Below, piece by piece: positions 33,362-42,928 of a stretch of 64,000 nucleotides of DNA; position 1 is the first letter of the stretch, and every line of letters starts with the position of its first letter. The translations under genes were made by a program, and so were the position numbers. The stretch is from Wolfiporia cocos (lineage: Eukaryota > Basidiomycota > Agaricomycetes > Polyporales > Phaeolaceae): positions 1 to 64,000 of the forward strand of contig JACCLO010000018.1 in the NCBI GenBank assembly GCA_029448655.1, written 5' to 3'. The notes below the pieces were generated by a model. The model had not been told where the DNA came from, did not search any database, and saw only the letters and a program-made list of their open reading frames with translations.

Positions 33362-34841
33362 GCGGCCCGTCTTGGGAGTCCGCACGCGAACTGATGGTTG
33401 TACCTGACATGCTAACGCCGGCTTTGCTTGCGAGCTGCAGCACATGGATGAGAGCTGTGGAGAAGCGATCTCAAACTAGGTGACATCGTGATGGATGATT
33501 GTCTCACTGTCAATGGCTGGCTTGTTCTCTAATCCGGCTTCAACGAGGCGGAATCCGGCCAACTTCACTGTACGGATAGCCGAACCGGTGATTGGGGATG
33601 GTACGGTGAGACACTCTCGGCATGATGAACTAGACTCACATGCAGCATTCACATTTCAAGTATCCTCATCATCCATATCGCGAGACAAGGCAGATGGATT
33701 CCACAGATTGACCCCTGCGGATCATATGTGGTAGTTGGAAGAAACCCAGAAATAGTGTGCCCACCTTCACGATCTAGGATATCCACTTGATGGATCCAAT
33801 CCTTGTTCGACCGCAGGCGCTGCTGGGAGAAAGACTCGGAGAGATATGCCAGCTGGTATAGTTCGGCGCATATAGAGACCCGACTGCTACGACTACTATC
33901 CCCGAGTTTCTGCTTGACGCTGATCAAAGCGTCTACACGAATGGAGGATGTTGCTGTAAATAAGATCCGTGCAATTGAGCGCATATAACGTACCCTCGAT
34001 GGAACTGAAAGTATTTGATATGTCTGAAGACAGTTTGCGCTTGTTCGCCGATATTTCCAGTGAGTTATCCACATACAAGAAGAAGCCCAATGTCTACGAT
34101 GCCAGCCACAGCGAGCTCCACGCGAGACTTTGACGCGCTCAGTCACGAAGTCGTGACGTCGAGCTTATGTGACGCGGGGTGATGTTAGCGCGCGCACGCC
34201 GTGTGTCAGGCAGGGGAATTATTAATTCTATTTGAGTTACTAAGTGGTGCACACGTTTATCTGTCCGCATCAAGTCCGCAAACGCATCGCGTTCCATAAT
34301 TTATCACTATGCCCAACGCCGCCGACACTTCACTTGTGGCTCCCGATGATGCTGTAGCAAGATGTACAACTGTAGGGAAATCTATATCCATCCATTCCAA
34401 TCTCGATAATGATGACATTCACACGCCAACCTCCACAGGAAGCTCGGAGAGACGGCCTCTTCGCTGGCCTTTCCGCTGCATTGGCAGGTGGTTAGTAACT
34501 TCGCGTATACGCATGGTCCATTGCTGTACTATTCACCCTAGCCATTCTGGGCAACAAACTATTCCGATTCAACAGGAACACCACAGTTGTGTGTGGCGTC
34601 GGTGAGCGTGCTGCAACGAGGCAGCGGTGGCTCGGATGCCGCTGGTGTCTGCGCACAGTGACGGGGGTGCTTTCTGGTTATTATTTCTACCAGGGATTTC
34701 TCGCATCTAATCTTGCTTGCCCACGTGCGGAGCAGGCCAAGATGCAACGGTCGGAGTCTGTGTTCGGCGAGGATCTGTCCACAAGCACCAAGTCAATGAA
34801 TGTAATGTATTGTCATCGCAACAATTCCACAGCGGAGTATA
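33362..34841. other. Intergenic stretch, nothing recognised
   Basis: Short frames only. 34309-34605 opens with MPNAADTSLVAPDDAVA and has gene-like composition but ends without splice-consistent continuation. 33480-34140 has minus- and plus-strand frames with no motif. Confidence 0.35.
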
Positions 34842-35710
34842 ATGCACCGTCTTCTTGAAGCCCTTTCGCGCATCGAAGCCAGCGTTCGGCGCATGGATCA
34901 CGCTGCCAGGTGCTTTGAAAGCGCGCACTGCTGCGCTCGCCTCGCCCCATCTCTCATGGCTGCTCATTGATTGTGAGCATGGCATGACATCTCTTCAGCC
35001 AGGCGCTGCCGAATCCATCCAAACAATATCGGGGCTCGGAAGCTCGGCGCCCAGCACTATTGTCAGAATACCTGCAACAGGGGCGTGTGCAGACGGTAGT
35101 GTCGGTGGCAAATCAAGTATGGGCTTGATGCCGGCGCCCGGGGAGTGCTGGTTCCAATGGTATGTAGAACACGCTGGGCTAGTCGGTCGTGGTACATATA
35201 CGTCAATCTGATAGGTATCAACCGCCGCTCAAGCCAAGTCGATCGTTGCTGCGGCGCGCTTCCCCCCAAGGGGTCCAGGTATCCGTGGATTCGGCAGTCC
35301 ATTTACACAGAGCACATGGGGACTGATGGCGTCAGAATACCTCGCATCTGCGAACGACTTGAGGCCGTACAGAGCATCGACGAGATCTTGAGTGTAGACG
35401 GTCTCGGTCAGTGACCGCACCATCAAAAGCTCAACTACGCACATTACTCACCGTAGTCACTATCGGCCGTCGGAATATAGATGGCGTTCTCATCACCTCT
35501 CACTCACTCACAACTATCCAGCGCCATCGCCAAATCTCCACCCTGATGTGGAAGTCATCATCAGCTCCGCATCTGATCGCTCACTTATATGCGTAATCAG
35601 CGCCATGTACTGCACTCCGGGCACTCAATCGAACAAGCGTGCGCGGCAGAACGTCACATCAGACAGTGGGGCATTATTGAAGGCTCTTGCAGAGGATCTC
35701 TAGCAGCAGC
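34842..35710 (+). pseudogene. HpcH/HpaI aldolase (citrate-lyase-like) relic
   Basis: Start at ATG 34842 (MHRLLEALS). Recognisable: KPAFGAWITLPGALKARTAA, WLLIDCEHGMTSL (metal-binding region), PSTIVRIPATG, then after a frame change near 35100 WQIKYGLDAGARGVLVPMV, an intron at about 35162-35215, STAAQAKSIVAAARFPPRG, GFGSPFTQSTWG, EAVQSIDEILSVDGLG, and in other frames NYPAPSPNLHPDVEVII and QNVTSDSGALLKAL. The family is class II aldolases of 2-keto-3-deoxy acids; catalytic function needs Mg and Arg. At least four frame changes (near 34870, 35100, 35340, 35410) break it. The order and spacing match the full family length, so this is a decayed whole gene, not a fragment, unless the indels are assembly errors. 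Confidence 0.7.
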
Positions 35711-35978
35711 TGGGGAGATCATAGGCCAGAAGGACTTCGGGTATAACTAACAGTGTACGACGTACGTGAAGTAGTCAATCCCTGATACAGGGACCACCTT
35801 CGCTTCGTCTGAAGCCCCTCTGCATTGACAGGGCTGATTTGAAGATCTTGCAAAGACACTGATGGAACAGTGCAGGGTCCAGGCATCGAACCCATAGGTC
35901 TTAGCAAGGTATAGCCAAGTGAGATATGCGAAGGTGTCATCGAAAACTTATTGCGCGTACAATACAATGACGCTGCGA

Positions 35979-37376
35979 CTAAGGGCGTATGTTACGGCGA
36001 TCCCACCTTTTACCGATTCCGGCACGTTCTATACAATTTGCCAACGCAGGCACAGTCAACCATATGATTGCAGAGTGAATAGAATATGGTTTACTTTGTT
36101 TTTTTGCCCGACTACATCTCAAGCAAAGAAGACTGCAGTTTGAGCATGCATGCGGGGAGACATCAGGGTGACACAAACTCACAGGTTTGTGGGACCCTGG
36201 CTACAGGGGAGTCCCTAGACGTCCTACAGGGCGGTGTGCTAACCACAAGGCAGCCAGTTGGCTGTATCCCCAAGGGGGAACTCCTAAGGCGACCAAGAGG
36301 GAAGACACACAGACAAGCAAGTCGTGGAGGGCCCCCGGGGCAGAGACGCACACAAACGCAGATGAGAAAGGAGCCTAAGCTCAGTTGTCGAGAATCCTAA
36401 AGATGGGGAAGTAAGTCCCCATCTTGTCGTACTTATACATGGGGAGCTGACCAGTAATGGTCGCCCTAAAGTCGCGGCCTGTGCGCAGTAACTAAGAGGG
36501 CACATGATAATGTAACTACCTGCAACGACATGTGACGGTGTGACCCTAACGTGAGTACCTAAGGCGCGCGCTACCCTACAGCGCTAACCTACAGTCATAT
36601 GATCTAGACGGAGTCCTGGATAGACGCGGAGGTGGCTGAGGATCATGGAAGCGCGCGCGCACCTAGCGGCGCCTATAATACCTGCAGCGAGGGATGTTAC
36701 GTATCCTCTAAGGAAAGTTTGTGACACAGGGCCCCTACAGTCACGCCGCGTTGCAGCGCATTGGGTGCATGGGGGGTCATAAACCACCTCTTCGAGTTTC
36801 TTTCGCGGTGCCGAGCGACTAGTCCTGCGCTCAGCGGTGGTTATACCCTGACTGGTGGTGGCTTCGATCGGTGGGGGCTGTGCAGGGGTATCCGGCACTG
36901 TGCCGTTTGATGATTTCATCCGAGCAAACGCATCATCCCGAACAGACACGTAGTCGTGATAGAGGTCCAGTGTGTCGAAAGGAGATAGAAGGGGCGCTTT
37001 AAAGTGAAGCGAGTCGTAGAGATTCTTTGACAGCCTGTTAGCGCAACACAGGTTTCCAGGTAGTGAGAGCGCACCTTGCAATGATCGAGTCGTTGCACCC
37101 AATCACAAAGCTCCTCTTGGTCAGCGGCCGCGCATGGCGGGCACTGCAGCAGCTGTTTGACTTCGCGAATAAGCTTTAGAGACTCCAGGCGAACTGTGAC
37201 TCCAGATATGTATCCCGGATCCATTTCGGTGTGGCGACCTCTTCGTTATCGTTATCACTGATACGAGTGTTAGCTGAAGGGTAGTTAATCCTGCTACATG
37301 ATGGCAGGGTCTTACACTTGAGTTTATAATGTCCCGTCGTCACGAGAGAACGAGAGCGGGAGATCAGGGACTTCAA
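35979..37376 (-). pseudogene. Cysteine-cluster hypothetical gene split by a solo LTR
   Basis: Reads from 37376 leftward. A first exon ends near 37318, followed by an intron and exons giving MDPGYISGVTVRLESLKLIR, EELCDWVQRLDHCK, then after an intron (about 37050-37092) PFDTLDLYHDYVSVRDDAFARM. A basic region APRKKLEEVVYDPPCTQC follows, with AATRRDC. A solo LTR interrupts the frame after RGP; skipping the LTR and one CAGGG continues in frame as DVSPHACSNCSLLCLRCSRAK. The Cys spacing resembles the zinc-cluster-like tail of a large polypore-specific family, function unknown. The insertion separates the cysteine pairs, so the allele is probably null. One early frame (ending FAWSL at 37176) conflicts with the next, so the exon border near 37200 is uncertain. 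Confidence 0.55.
36169..36726. mobile_element. Solo LTR (TGACACAAACT family), copy A
   Basis: 558 bp, TGACACAAACT..AGTTTGTGACA, flanked by perfect CAGGG duplications at 36164-36168 and 36727-36731. Same family as the copies at 40092 and 41422. No internal element of this family is recognisable in the window. Confidence 0.93.
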
Positions 37377-37611
37377 GTTTGCATGGCCTTTTCGAACTCC
37401 GCTGTGGCTGACTGTGGATGGGCGCTTAGCGTGCGCCCCGTCCTCGAGCAGCCCTCCTCCCCCGCCCTGCCCCCTCTCTCCTCCCAGTCTCTATTGGATG
37501 GAATAGGTGCAAGCTTCACTAGCAGGTGCCACCACTAGGACCTGGATTGTTGAAGCAAGCGTCGGGATCGCGTGAAAGAGAGCGAACGAAGTGAGCGGTG
37601 CAAGAAACAAC

Positions 37612-38470
37612 TAGTGATGTGCCAGGCCCAGCTTTGGGCCATGAGCCAGGCCGGGCCAAGCTGGGCTTTACAGCATGGCTTGAGATGGCCCAGGGCCTGG
37701 CCTGAGATACAGGCCAGGCCGGGCCAAGCTGTTGAGCCCCGGCCTAGGGATCTTAATGGCTACAATATCTGGCAGGCACAATATAAGCCCATACAGGCCA
37801 GTTATATGCTCAACTCAATCATTGTGCACCTATCTTGTTTATTTAAAACTACAGAAAAGTCAAGTCCTCAACATTGAAGCCTGCCGCTCACTTTTGGGTG
37901 CCTATATGATTCCCCATATGGCAGGCACGCTACTGAATGCTGCACTGGTGAGTGATTATTTCACACTTAATCCTACTATAGATTGGAGGTGTCACGGAAT
38001 ATCTGGGGTTGGAATCCCAGGTGGCACATATAATACCAGAAAGGCCAACCATGCCAAGTATTAAGCCAAATACTCAACGGTGCAATATAAGTGCCTAGCG
38101 TGGGAATATGAACTACACATATAGCGTGTCCTGCCTATAACAGCTGAGCTGTTATAGTGGCCCTTTTGGCTAAGGGGTGTTAGACGTATGTCTCCACAGA
38201 CACTGGTCTGGGACTGCCAGTTAAATCTGTGACAGGAGGATTCAAGGTTCTATTTCATCTGGGAAAGGTTTGGCAAAGGTGAATCTCAAGCTCTGAAGCT
38301 AAAGTGATGATTATCTTAGCAGTAGTAGGCCATGGTCGAGCCGGGGCCTAGGCTGGGCCAAGCCGTGAGCCGTCAATGAGGGCCCAGCCTGAGGTTTTGA
38401 AAAGCTGTGGGCTGTCCAAGCCAGGCCAAAGCCAGGGCTTTTGAGCCAGGCTGGGCCTGGCACATCACTA
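37612..38470. mobile_element. hAT-type MITE, copy 2, with nested solo LTR
   Basis: 859 bp with perfect inverted ends TAGTGATGTGCC..GGCACATCACTA and an 8-bp duplication GAAACAAC at 37604-37611 and 38471-38478; 8-bp duplications and TAGNG termini are typical of hAT. Subterminal GGCC(A/G)GGCC motifs repeat in both arms, possible transposase-binding sites. No transposase is encoded. Without the nested LTR the element is about 609 bp and collinear with 76-614. Confidence 0.92.
37990..38234. mobile_element. Short solo LTR nested in the MITE
   Basis: 245 bp, TGTCACGG..CTGTGACA, flanked by GGAGG at 37985-37989 and 38235-38239. The empty site is visible in MITE copy 1 (about 383-388), which proves the insertion and the duplication. 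It contains a strong hairpin (ctataacagc/gctgttatag, around 38130-38157). The short length suits a TRIM-like or small gypsy LTR. Confidence 0.92.
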
Positions 38471-38814
38471 GAAACAACAATGTTGGACAGTGGTTTGTCT
38501 CATCCTTGGGGTGGGGAGGCAAACATGCAAAGCATGTACAGCCTAAATTCTACAATAATAAGGGGTACCCTTATCTCTAAGGCACATCTTTCTGACTTGT
38601 TCAAGTATGCTAGTGTCACTGCATGGTATACCCAGCCGGCAATCGGATACGCACTTGCCTGGATGTTCCAACACTGGATTGCCACAGTGAATTTATCATG
38701 CCCAGGTGCTTGCCTGCATCATATTGCACCTGCATATAGCTCAGCTAAAACAATCCTCATGAAGTGATGCTATCATTTGTATGATTGTATTGTACATTGT
38801 ACTGAAATGCTGTG

Positions 38815-39282
38815 TGACACAAACTTGACTGGCATACCTCTATCCCTATCCTACCCCTATAAGTACTAAGACCCAGGGTACAACGCCGAGTTGTTGAGAC
38901 AAGGCGAGGCGGAGTCAGGCAGCATGCTGTAGTGATCAAGAGAGGAGGGCTATCACCCATACATCGAGAAGAACAAGTCTGAGGTGTAACCCTCAGATGA
39001 CGTAGTATATATACATGTAGAGATGGCGTAACTACTGAGTCGCGGCCCACCCTAAAGGGGGCCATGCACGACGTCGTGATCGTCATGCCATAAGGTGTCA
39101 TCTACAACTACATCATGTGAGCGGCCCGGCGGGGAGGACGGTCCGCAATCCCTAATCAACGACTCCTTATCTAATCTCCATGTCACGTGACTTCCTGTGC
39201 ATCAGTCAATGCGTTCGACCCACGCAGAGGGCAAATCCTGAGTAAATGCCCAGCCAGGCGCCTAGCCTCAAAATTTGTGACA
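38815..39282. mobile_element. Solo LTR with CTGTG duplication
   Basis: 468 bp, TGACACAAACTT..AATTTGTGACA, flanked by CTGTG at 38810-38814 and 39283-39287. Ends resemble the TGACACAAACT family, but the body differs. Moderately CpG-depleted, so older than copy A. Confidence 0.82.
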
Positions 39283-40033
39283 CTGTGAGACTGAGTGCAC
39301 TGCCTTGTGTCCGACCTCACCTCTGCCCCCACCTCCACCCAGCACTGGAAACAAGATTAAGTGTGCCTGGGCACTGCACAGGATAGTGTCTGAGACATCT
39401 CCTTGACCTTCTCTGCCGTCTCCGCCCCCACACCACAGCCATTCTTGGTCCCATTGGGCAGCAAGGGTAAGGGCCACACCCACAAGTGCACCTTGACATC
39501 CAATATGAGCCAGACTTGAGGTTAATGTCCCAGCAAGTTTGCATGACCTTTTCAAACTCCACTGTGGCTGGTGCACCGACACTGCAGATGGGCGCTTAGC
39601 ATGCACCATGCCGACCTTTAACTGAAAGTAATAGAGCAATAATTGTTCTCACGCTCAGAGTATTTTCTCACATTTAGATAAAAATTATAAGTGATGAATC
39701 AGCAGGAAATTGTAAGCAGGCAAGACTTGTGGCAACATTAGCCAGTGACCTCCTTCCATCCTGCATGCCTGCATACATTACCCATGATGTCTAAGACCTG
39801 CCTAGAAGGCCATGCAAAAAAGCTGAGAGTGCATGTACAAGGAAAATGAACAAAGACACACAAAGTGGAAGGCTCTCAATGATGAGGAAGATGATGAAGC
39901 TGAGACTGATGTTATGTTGTTGAAGGAGTTTATGGAGACAGTGATGGGTAAGATTGTAGGGCCATTTGAGCTCAAGGCCCAGATCAACATTGGAGATGAT
40001 GATCTTCAACTTGATGATCAGGAGCATGCATGC
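39283..40033. other. CpG-poor stretch with a fragment shared with 37390-37430
   Basis: No gene supported. 39535-39605 matches 37377-37425 (aagtttgcatg..ctttt), but with cgaa/caaa and ccgc/ccac type changes, and ends with the same gatgggcgcttagc motif. The small frame at 39833-40036 (acidic, MYKENEQRHTKWKALNDEED) cannot be supported as a gene. Confidence 0.4.
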
Positions 40034-41220
40034 TGACACAGATGTACCATCTGTGGGACTGGCCCATAGCCAGGGAATATCTCCAATAGACTGACACAGA
40101 CTCACAAATGTCTGTGGGACTGGCCCTGCTGGGAACCCTACACACCTATCGAGGTGCCACCCAAGTTATGCAGGGTTAAACAGAGTCACCTTATGCCTAC
40201 GAAGGCAAGCCCCCAGATGAGCGAGTAGAGAACTCAGTAGTATGACTGGTGCAGACCCACAGCAAGATGCAAGAGAGGGGCCTAAGCCCATTGCTGAAAA
40301 TCCAAAAGATGGGGATAAGCCCCATCTGTCATCTACTTAAGTACATGACAGGAGCATATGTAGGGATGCCCTAAAGTACAGGCCTGTGCGCCATAACTAA
40401 GGGTGACTGTAATGCTACATGTGACTACAGTGGTGACCATGAACGTGAGTACCTGATACGTGTGCTGCCTGACTAGCACTAATCTACTGGGTCAGGTGAT
40501 TCTACTGGCATCAAGGGATGATGTGAAGTAACTAAGCAGAGAGGGGCACGCGTGCACATAGCAGTGCCCATACTGTGATAGCGAGGAGTGAATTGTCCTA
40601 GGAATGCCCCTCTGGGCATTCTGTGACATAGACCATGACAGGTCCCAGGCCCCATGGCGTCAAGGGAAGGCAGGGCAACGAGCAGTCTTGTTGGCAGTAT
40701 GGCGGGTTGGCAAGGTCTGACATCCCCAGACTAGCATGTCGTGAACTAAGAGCAGAGTGGCAGCCCAGTAGACAGCATGAAAGAGGGTGTCATTACCCTA
40801 ATGTCAAGAATGCTAGACATGAGGATGTAAGTCCTCATGCCAGTGCATAAGTACATGTGGGTGCACCAGTACCTAAGAGCTTGCCCAAAAGCCCCAGAGT
40901 CCATGCACGTAAACGTAAGCATAGGGGTAAGCATAGATGACAAGGCACCAGTAATGGTGCTGAGTCATGTGGCATAGGGATAGAGATGCCAGTAATGGCG
41001 CTCTGGCAATGACCACCTGACCCCGTAGATAGGCACTCCGGGGTAGTGCGCACCCATGCATCACTCACATTATGGTCACTCCCTGTCACTACAGTAGTTA
41101 CATGCTCGCTTACATACTCTCTTACCTCAGCCGTTAGGATGGTGCTGCACACAGGCCAGCACTTAAGGGTAGACATGTTGCGCTCCCATGTACATACTTA
41201 AAGGGTAGAGAGATGTGACA
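40034..41220. mobile_element. Degenerate LTR of the TGACACAAACT family, split by copy B
   Basis: Begins TGACACAGATG at 40034, is interrupted at 40091 by solo LTR B, and resumes at 40629 with sequence that aligns to the middle and end of copies A and D (for example gatgtaagtcctcatgcc near 40830 against the equivalent in D), ending TGTGACA near 41220. Flanks CATGC and CAGAC do not match, so the ends may be eroded. Confidence 0.55.
40092..40628. mobile_element. Solo LTR (TGACACAAACT family), copy B
   Basis: 537 bp, TGACACAGACT..TTCTGTGACA, with TAGAC at 40087-40091 and 40629-40633. Inserted into the older LTR starting at 40034. CpG-poor compared with copies A and D. Confidence 0.85.
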
Positions 41221-41421
41221 CAGACTTACATAGGTCTGTGGGACCAGCCCTGCCGGGGAATCCAACACATCCACAAGGGTACCATCAGAGGAATGCAGTG
41301 GTGACCAGGGTGACCTCATTGCTGAGGTGGCGACATGTGTTGCCAATGGTGCATCCCAGATGAGCAAGTGAATAACTCAGCAGTAAGACTGGTGTGCACC
41401 CTCAGACAGTATGAAGAAAGG
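41216..41421. mobile_element. 5' fragment of another LTR of the same family (copy C)
   Basis: Starts TGACACAGACTT at 41216, aligned to the first 200 bp of copy B, and stops where copy D begins. Its remaining part is not found on the other side of D. Confidence 0.55.
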
Positions 41422-41975
41422 TGACACAAACTTACACGTTTGTGGGACTCTGTACTACAGAGGGATCCTAACACGCCCTACAGGGCGGTGCGCAACCGCA
41501 GCAGCGGTGAACTTGTCGGCTGTACCCTAAAGAGGGACTCCTAGAGTCGACATGTTGAGGCGCGCACAGTCAAGCAAGACAAGCTAGGCCCCCGGCCAGA
41601 GTCGCGCACAAAGAGGTGAGAGTAAGGGGCTATGCCCAGTTGTCGAGAATCTTAGGAATGAGGTTGTAAGACCTCATTCCGTCGTACTTATACACGCTAG
41701 TATCTACTACCGAGACCACCCTAAACTAATGGTCTGTGCACCATGTAGCTACTGAGTCATGTGCTAGGTAACGAGCATGTAACGAGTGTGACCATTGTGA
41801 CAGTACCTGAGGCGCGCGCTACCCTACAGCACTAACCTATGGTCAGATGATCTAGATAGAGTCCTGGACAGGGGCTGGAGGTGGCTGAGGATCAGGGAAG
41901 CGCGCGCGCACCTAGCGGCGCCTATAATACCTATAGCGAGGGATGTTACGTATCCACCTAGGAAAGTTTGTGACA
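41422..41975. mobile_element. LTR of the TGACACAAACT family, copy D
   Basis: 554 bp, TGACACAAACT..AGTTTGTGACA, close to copy A. Left flank AAAGG (inside copy C) and right flank ATGAC (inside element 2 gag) differ, so this is not a simple solo LTR with its own duplication. It marks a recombination or deletion border that removed the left part of element 2. Confidence 0.8.
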
Positions 41976-42928
41976 ATGACCGTATCACCACGGCCCTCTT
42001 CCGCGTCACAGGGGATGCATACAAGTTTTTCTCGCCTCTCATCAAGAAGGCAGGAAACGGTGAACCTCTCGGCACCTGGGAGGACTTCACCAAATCCGTA
42101 ATGGTGCAATATGGGAAGATGACGGATAAGGAGATCGCGAAGAAGGAAATTCGCGGCTACTACGGCACGAAGGGGAAGGAATTGGCAGAATCAAACTACT
42201 TCAATTACTGCGAACGGTTCCGCACCCTTGGCCATCTCTCCGAAACCGCCAACGAGACTCTGGTGTGGGAATTCACCGAGACTCTCCCAGAAAAGGTTAA
42301 GGACACCTTAAACGTCCTCGGTAAGACCCCGTTCTTCAAGGCCCCGACCGACATCGAGCCCCTCATCGACTTCGCCCTGGAAATGTACCAAACGTCATAT
42401 CCAGACAAGATCAAGGGTTCGATCTTCGAGAAGGCCGGCAAGAAGGACTCGGCTCCTGCCGAAAAGAAGGAGACGTCCTCCGCTTCTGCAAAGAAGTCGG
42501 AGAAAAAGAAGGACAAGGGAAAGGCGCCCGCCAAAGCCCCCGCCGACACCGCCAACGCCGTCTGCACCTACTGCAAGCAGACGGGACACTACTTCAACAA
42601 GTGTCCTAAGCTTGCCGCGGACAAGGCTGCGGGAACGTTCATGCCTGCCGCTCAGCGGGCCGAACAACAAAGGGCGAAGGATGCAGCTGCCGCGTCTGGA
42701 AAGACCACGGCTGCTCCTTCGGGTAGTGGAAAGGGACAGGCTTCTGGCAAGAAGCCGTACTCGGCGCCCCCCGTGGATGGCAAGACGTATCGTGCCCGAA
42801 CGATCTGGGAAGAAGTGACGGCTGACTCAAGCTCAGCAGGAACATCGGCCCCCGCCACCACCATCGCCAATGTCGGGACCATCTCGGTTCCCCTCGCCCC
42901 AACCACACGTCTCGAAGACGTTCTGTGA
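41976..42928 (+). CDS. gag: Element 2 Gag, N-terminus missing
   Basis: Open from the LTR D border (NDRITTALFRVTGDAYKFF) through the capsid-like region (GTWEDFTKSVMVQYG, ELAESNYFNYCERFRTLG, typical of fungal gypsy Gag) to a Lys/Ala-rich linker, a CX2CX4HX4C zinc knuckle (CTYCKQTGHYFNKC, 42563-42604) and a stop at 42926-42928. An internal ATG at 42101 is not the natural start, since homologous sequence precedes it. Perhaps 100 or more residues are lost. The pol frame opens by 42870 in the +1 frame, so Gag-Pol would need a +1 shift inside the 59-nt overlap, unlike element 1, where the shift is -1. Confidence 0.85.

Noticed and set aside
37604..38478. Gene encoded by the MITE (101-110 codon frames)
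   Set aside because: Frames differ between the two copies and cover palindromic GGCC repeats; no transposase motif.
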